From: Septoria linicola
Lineage: Eukaryota; Ascomycota; Dothideomycetes; Mycosphaerellales; Mycosphaerellaceae
NCBI GenBank assembly: GCA_024114885.1
Contig: CP099426.1
Location: 1,364,001 to 1,428,000, forward strand
Length of the DNA stretch: 64,000 nucleotides
Reading direction: 5' to 3'
This document shows, piece by piece, positions 63,084 through 64,000 of the stretch. The position numbers and the translations under genes were made by a program. Every line of letters starts with the position of its first letter. Position 1 is the first letter of the stretch. The notes beneath the pieces were generated by a model. It made no database searches. It was not told the DNA's origin and saw only the letters and a list, made by a program, of their open reading frames with translations.

Positions 63084-64000
63084 ATGGCTCACGATAGCTT
63101 GGAAACGACCTGCACAATCGTCCTCCACGATGATCGCGTTTCTATTGTTGATGTCCTGGCTGGTACCCGGGCAATGCATGTGGGAGAGGTGGCATATCTG
63201 TCCGCACCAGGTGCTCGAACTCTATGCATATGCCCAGCTGGCCTTGCAACTGGTACTAATGAGATCTCCCTCCATACCTCACTCGCTCTCAAATTCGGCT
63301 TCGAGAACAGGACTTCCGGCAAGATCGAGCTTATCGAGGATACCGATGCTGCCACAGCCACACATGTCGAGATCTTCTTCCGGGATCAGTATCTGTCTAG
63401 AGCGGACATGTGGCAGCTCATGAAATGCCTAGAAGATACGGTCATGTTCGAGGGCCAAGTGCTAAAGTATCTGGGTTCCACTATTGCCGATGTTGAGCAG
63501 ATCTGGATAGCTGGCAGAAATGTCAGCTCTGGCTTCGTCAGTCACCCCTACACGAAGCCAATCTTCAGAAGTAGAAGCGCTCGGTATTCTATATTGATAG
63601 AGGTATCAAGAGAAATGCTAGAGGGCTGGAGTCATGGGGAGCTCATGTATGAGCGACTCATTGACGACTTCCTCTACGAGCTGTTTCAGAGGTGGGAAAG
63701 GAGTAAAGCACGCCACTTGGCATCTGTGATCTTGTTTGGGAGGGCTACAGGAGTGGATGGCATGACCAAGCGCGACTCTCACGATGGCAAGCACGGCGAG
63801 GACTTTTACATTCTCCTTGTCTCCGAGGTCACAAGTATCACGTGGACGGACATCCTGCACAAGATTAAGCGCGCTTTCAACGACCTCACGCTGTCGAGGG
63901 CAGTCAGCCTTGCAGCCGAGAGCAATATACTAGAGGCTATACATCTCACGGCCATGGACTTTGCAGACGACCAGAACGATGCGCACCTAATGAGCACTGG
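63084..64000 (+). CDS. IML1: Iml1/DEPDC5-like SEACIT/GATOR1 subunit, 5' part only
   Basis: GTPase-activating subunit of the Npr2-Npr3-Iml1 complex at the vacuole, which turns off TORC1 when amino acids fall. The frame is open from ATG 63084 to the right edge (305 codons and two bases), so it is cut by the window. Recognised family segments: CTIVLHDDRVS, EIFFRDQYLSRADMWQL (about residues 94-110), KPIFRSRSARYSILIEVSREM, GELMYERLIDDFLYELFQRW, VSIVLFGR-type SVILFGRA, and SNILEAIHLTAMDFA at the edge. These make up the N-terminal domain; the DEP and C-terminal parts (the full protein is about 1,500-1,900 residues) lie outside. The GKHGEDFYILLV stretch fits the usual position of the vWA-like fold. 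An upstream coding exon cannot be ruled out. Confidence 0.9.
   Translation, partial: MAHDSLETTCTIVLHDDRVSIVDVLAGTRAMHVGEVAYLSAPGARTLCICPAGLATGTNEISLHTSLALKFGFENRTSGKIELIEDTDAATATHVEIFFRDQYLSRADMWQLMKCLEDTVMFEGQVLKYLGSTIADVEQIWIAGRNVSSGFVSHPYTKPIFRSRSARYSILIEVSREMLEGWSHGELMYERLIDDFLYELFQRWERSKARHLASVILFGRATGVDGMTKRDSHDGKHGEDFYILLVSEVTSITWTDILHKIKRAFNDLTLSRAVSLAAESNILEAIHLTAMDFADDQNDAHLMST

Noticed and set aside
1..64000. tRNA or rRNA genes, CRISPR arrays, intact transposable elements
   Set aside because: Searched by eye for T-loop motifs, repeat-spacer patterns, terminal repeats and transposase or reverse-transcriptase motifs; none convincing. A tRNAscan-SE or RepeatMasker run would be decisive.

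Overview
The window is nuclear DNA from a filamentous ascomycete, most likely a dothideomycete (Mycosphaerellales-like). This is inferred from many short GT-AG introns (mostly 47-81 nt) with CTAAC/CTAAT/CTGAC branch sites, monocistronic genes on both strands, and protein families typical of Pezizomycotina (DUF6536, DUF7730, Git3-type GPCR, STAND/ankyrin NLR, Yvc1, Iml1). No operons, rRNA, tRNA, CRISPR or intact transposon were seen.

Layout. 0.5-6.6 kb: mitochondrial proton-translocating NAD(P) transhydrogenase (+), a small membrane protein (+) and a SAM methyltransferase (+). 6.7-19.2 kb is a metabolic and transport block: membrane-anchored type-B carboxylesterase (-), Dal5-like MFS permease (+), Pex11-family peroxisome protein (+), metallo-beta-lactamase-fold lactonase-like hydrolase (-), second anion:cation symporter-type MFS (-), pantothenate synthetase (+) and an MFS sugar porter (+). 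19.6-21.8 kb holds a tiny RGG-rich protein with a possible CaaX end (+), overlapping tail-to-tail a damaged DUF6536 membrane-protein gene (-). 22.9-28.3 kb is a large kinesin (-). 28.3-32.9 kb is a gene-poor stretch. 32.9-37.3 kb: Hikeshi/Opi10 (-), a Nudix hydrolase of the YJR142W/TPK-related type (+) and a Git3-like GPCR (-). 37.3-40.4 kb is gene-poor. 40.4-50.1 kb: C2H2 transcription factor (-), a 13-exon Yvc1-like vacuolar TRP channel (-), nucleoporin Nup49 (-) and a small secreted protein (+). 50.4-58.6 kb: Rad18 (-), DUF7730 protein (+), Dpb3/CHRAC histone-fold protein (-) head-to-head with a CLC chloride transporter (+), and another DUF7730-like protein (+). 59.1-62.6 kb is a decayed NLR (N-terminal domain, NACHT, ankyrin; -), divergent from Iml1 (+), which runs off the right edge.

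Most genes are unlinked housekeeping functions: mitochondrial redox, CoA precursor supply, nuclear pore, post-replication repair, TORC1 control, vacuolar calcium and chloride. The less ordinary content is the two damaged genes, the candidate lipidated RGG peptide, the secreted protein, and gene structures that a plain ORF scan gets wrong: a 15-nt micro-exon in Yvc1, in-frame introns in the kinesin and lactonase, and a conserved lactonase C-terminus hidden behind a second intron. Splice sites were chosen by eye from consensus signals, frame closure and remembered family sequences; none was tested against transcripts or databases.
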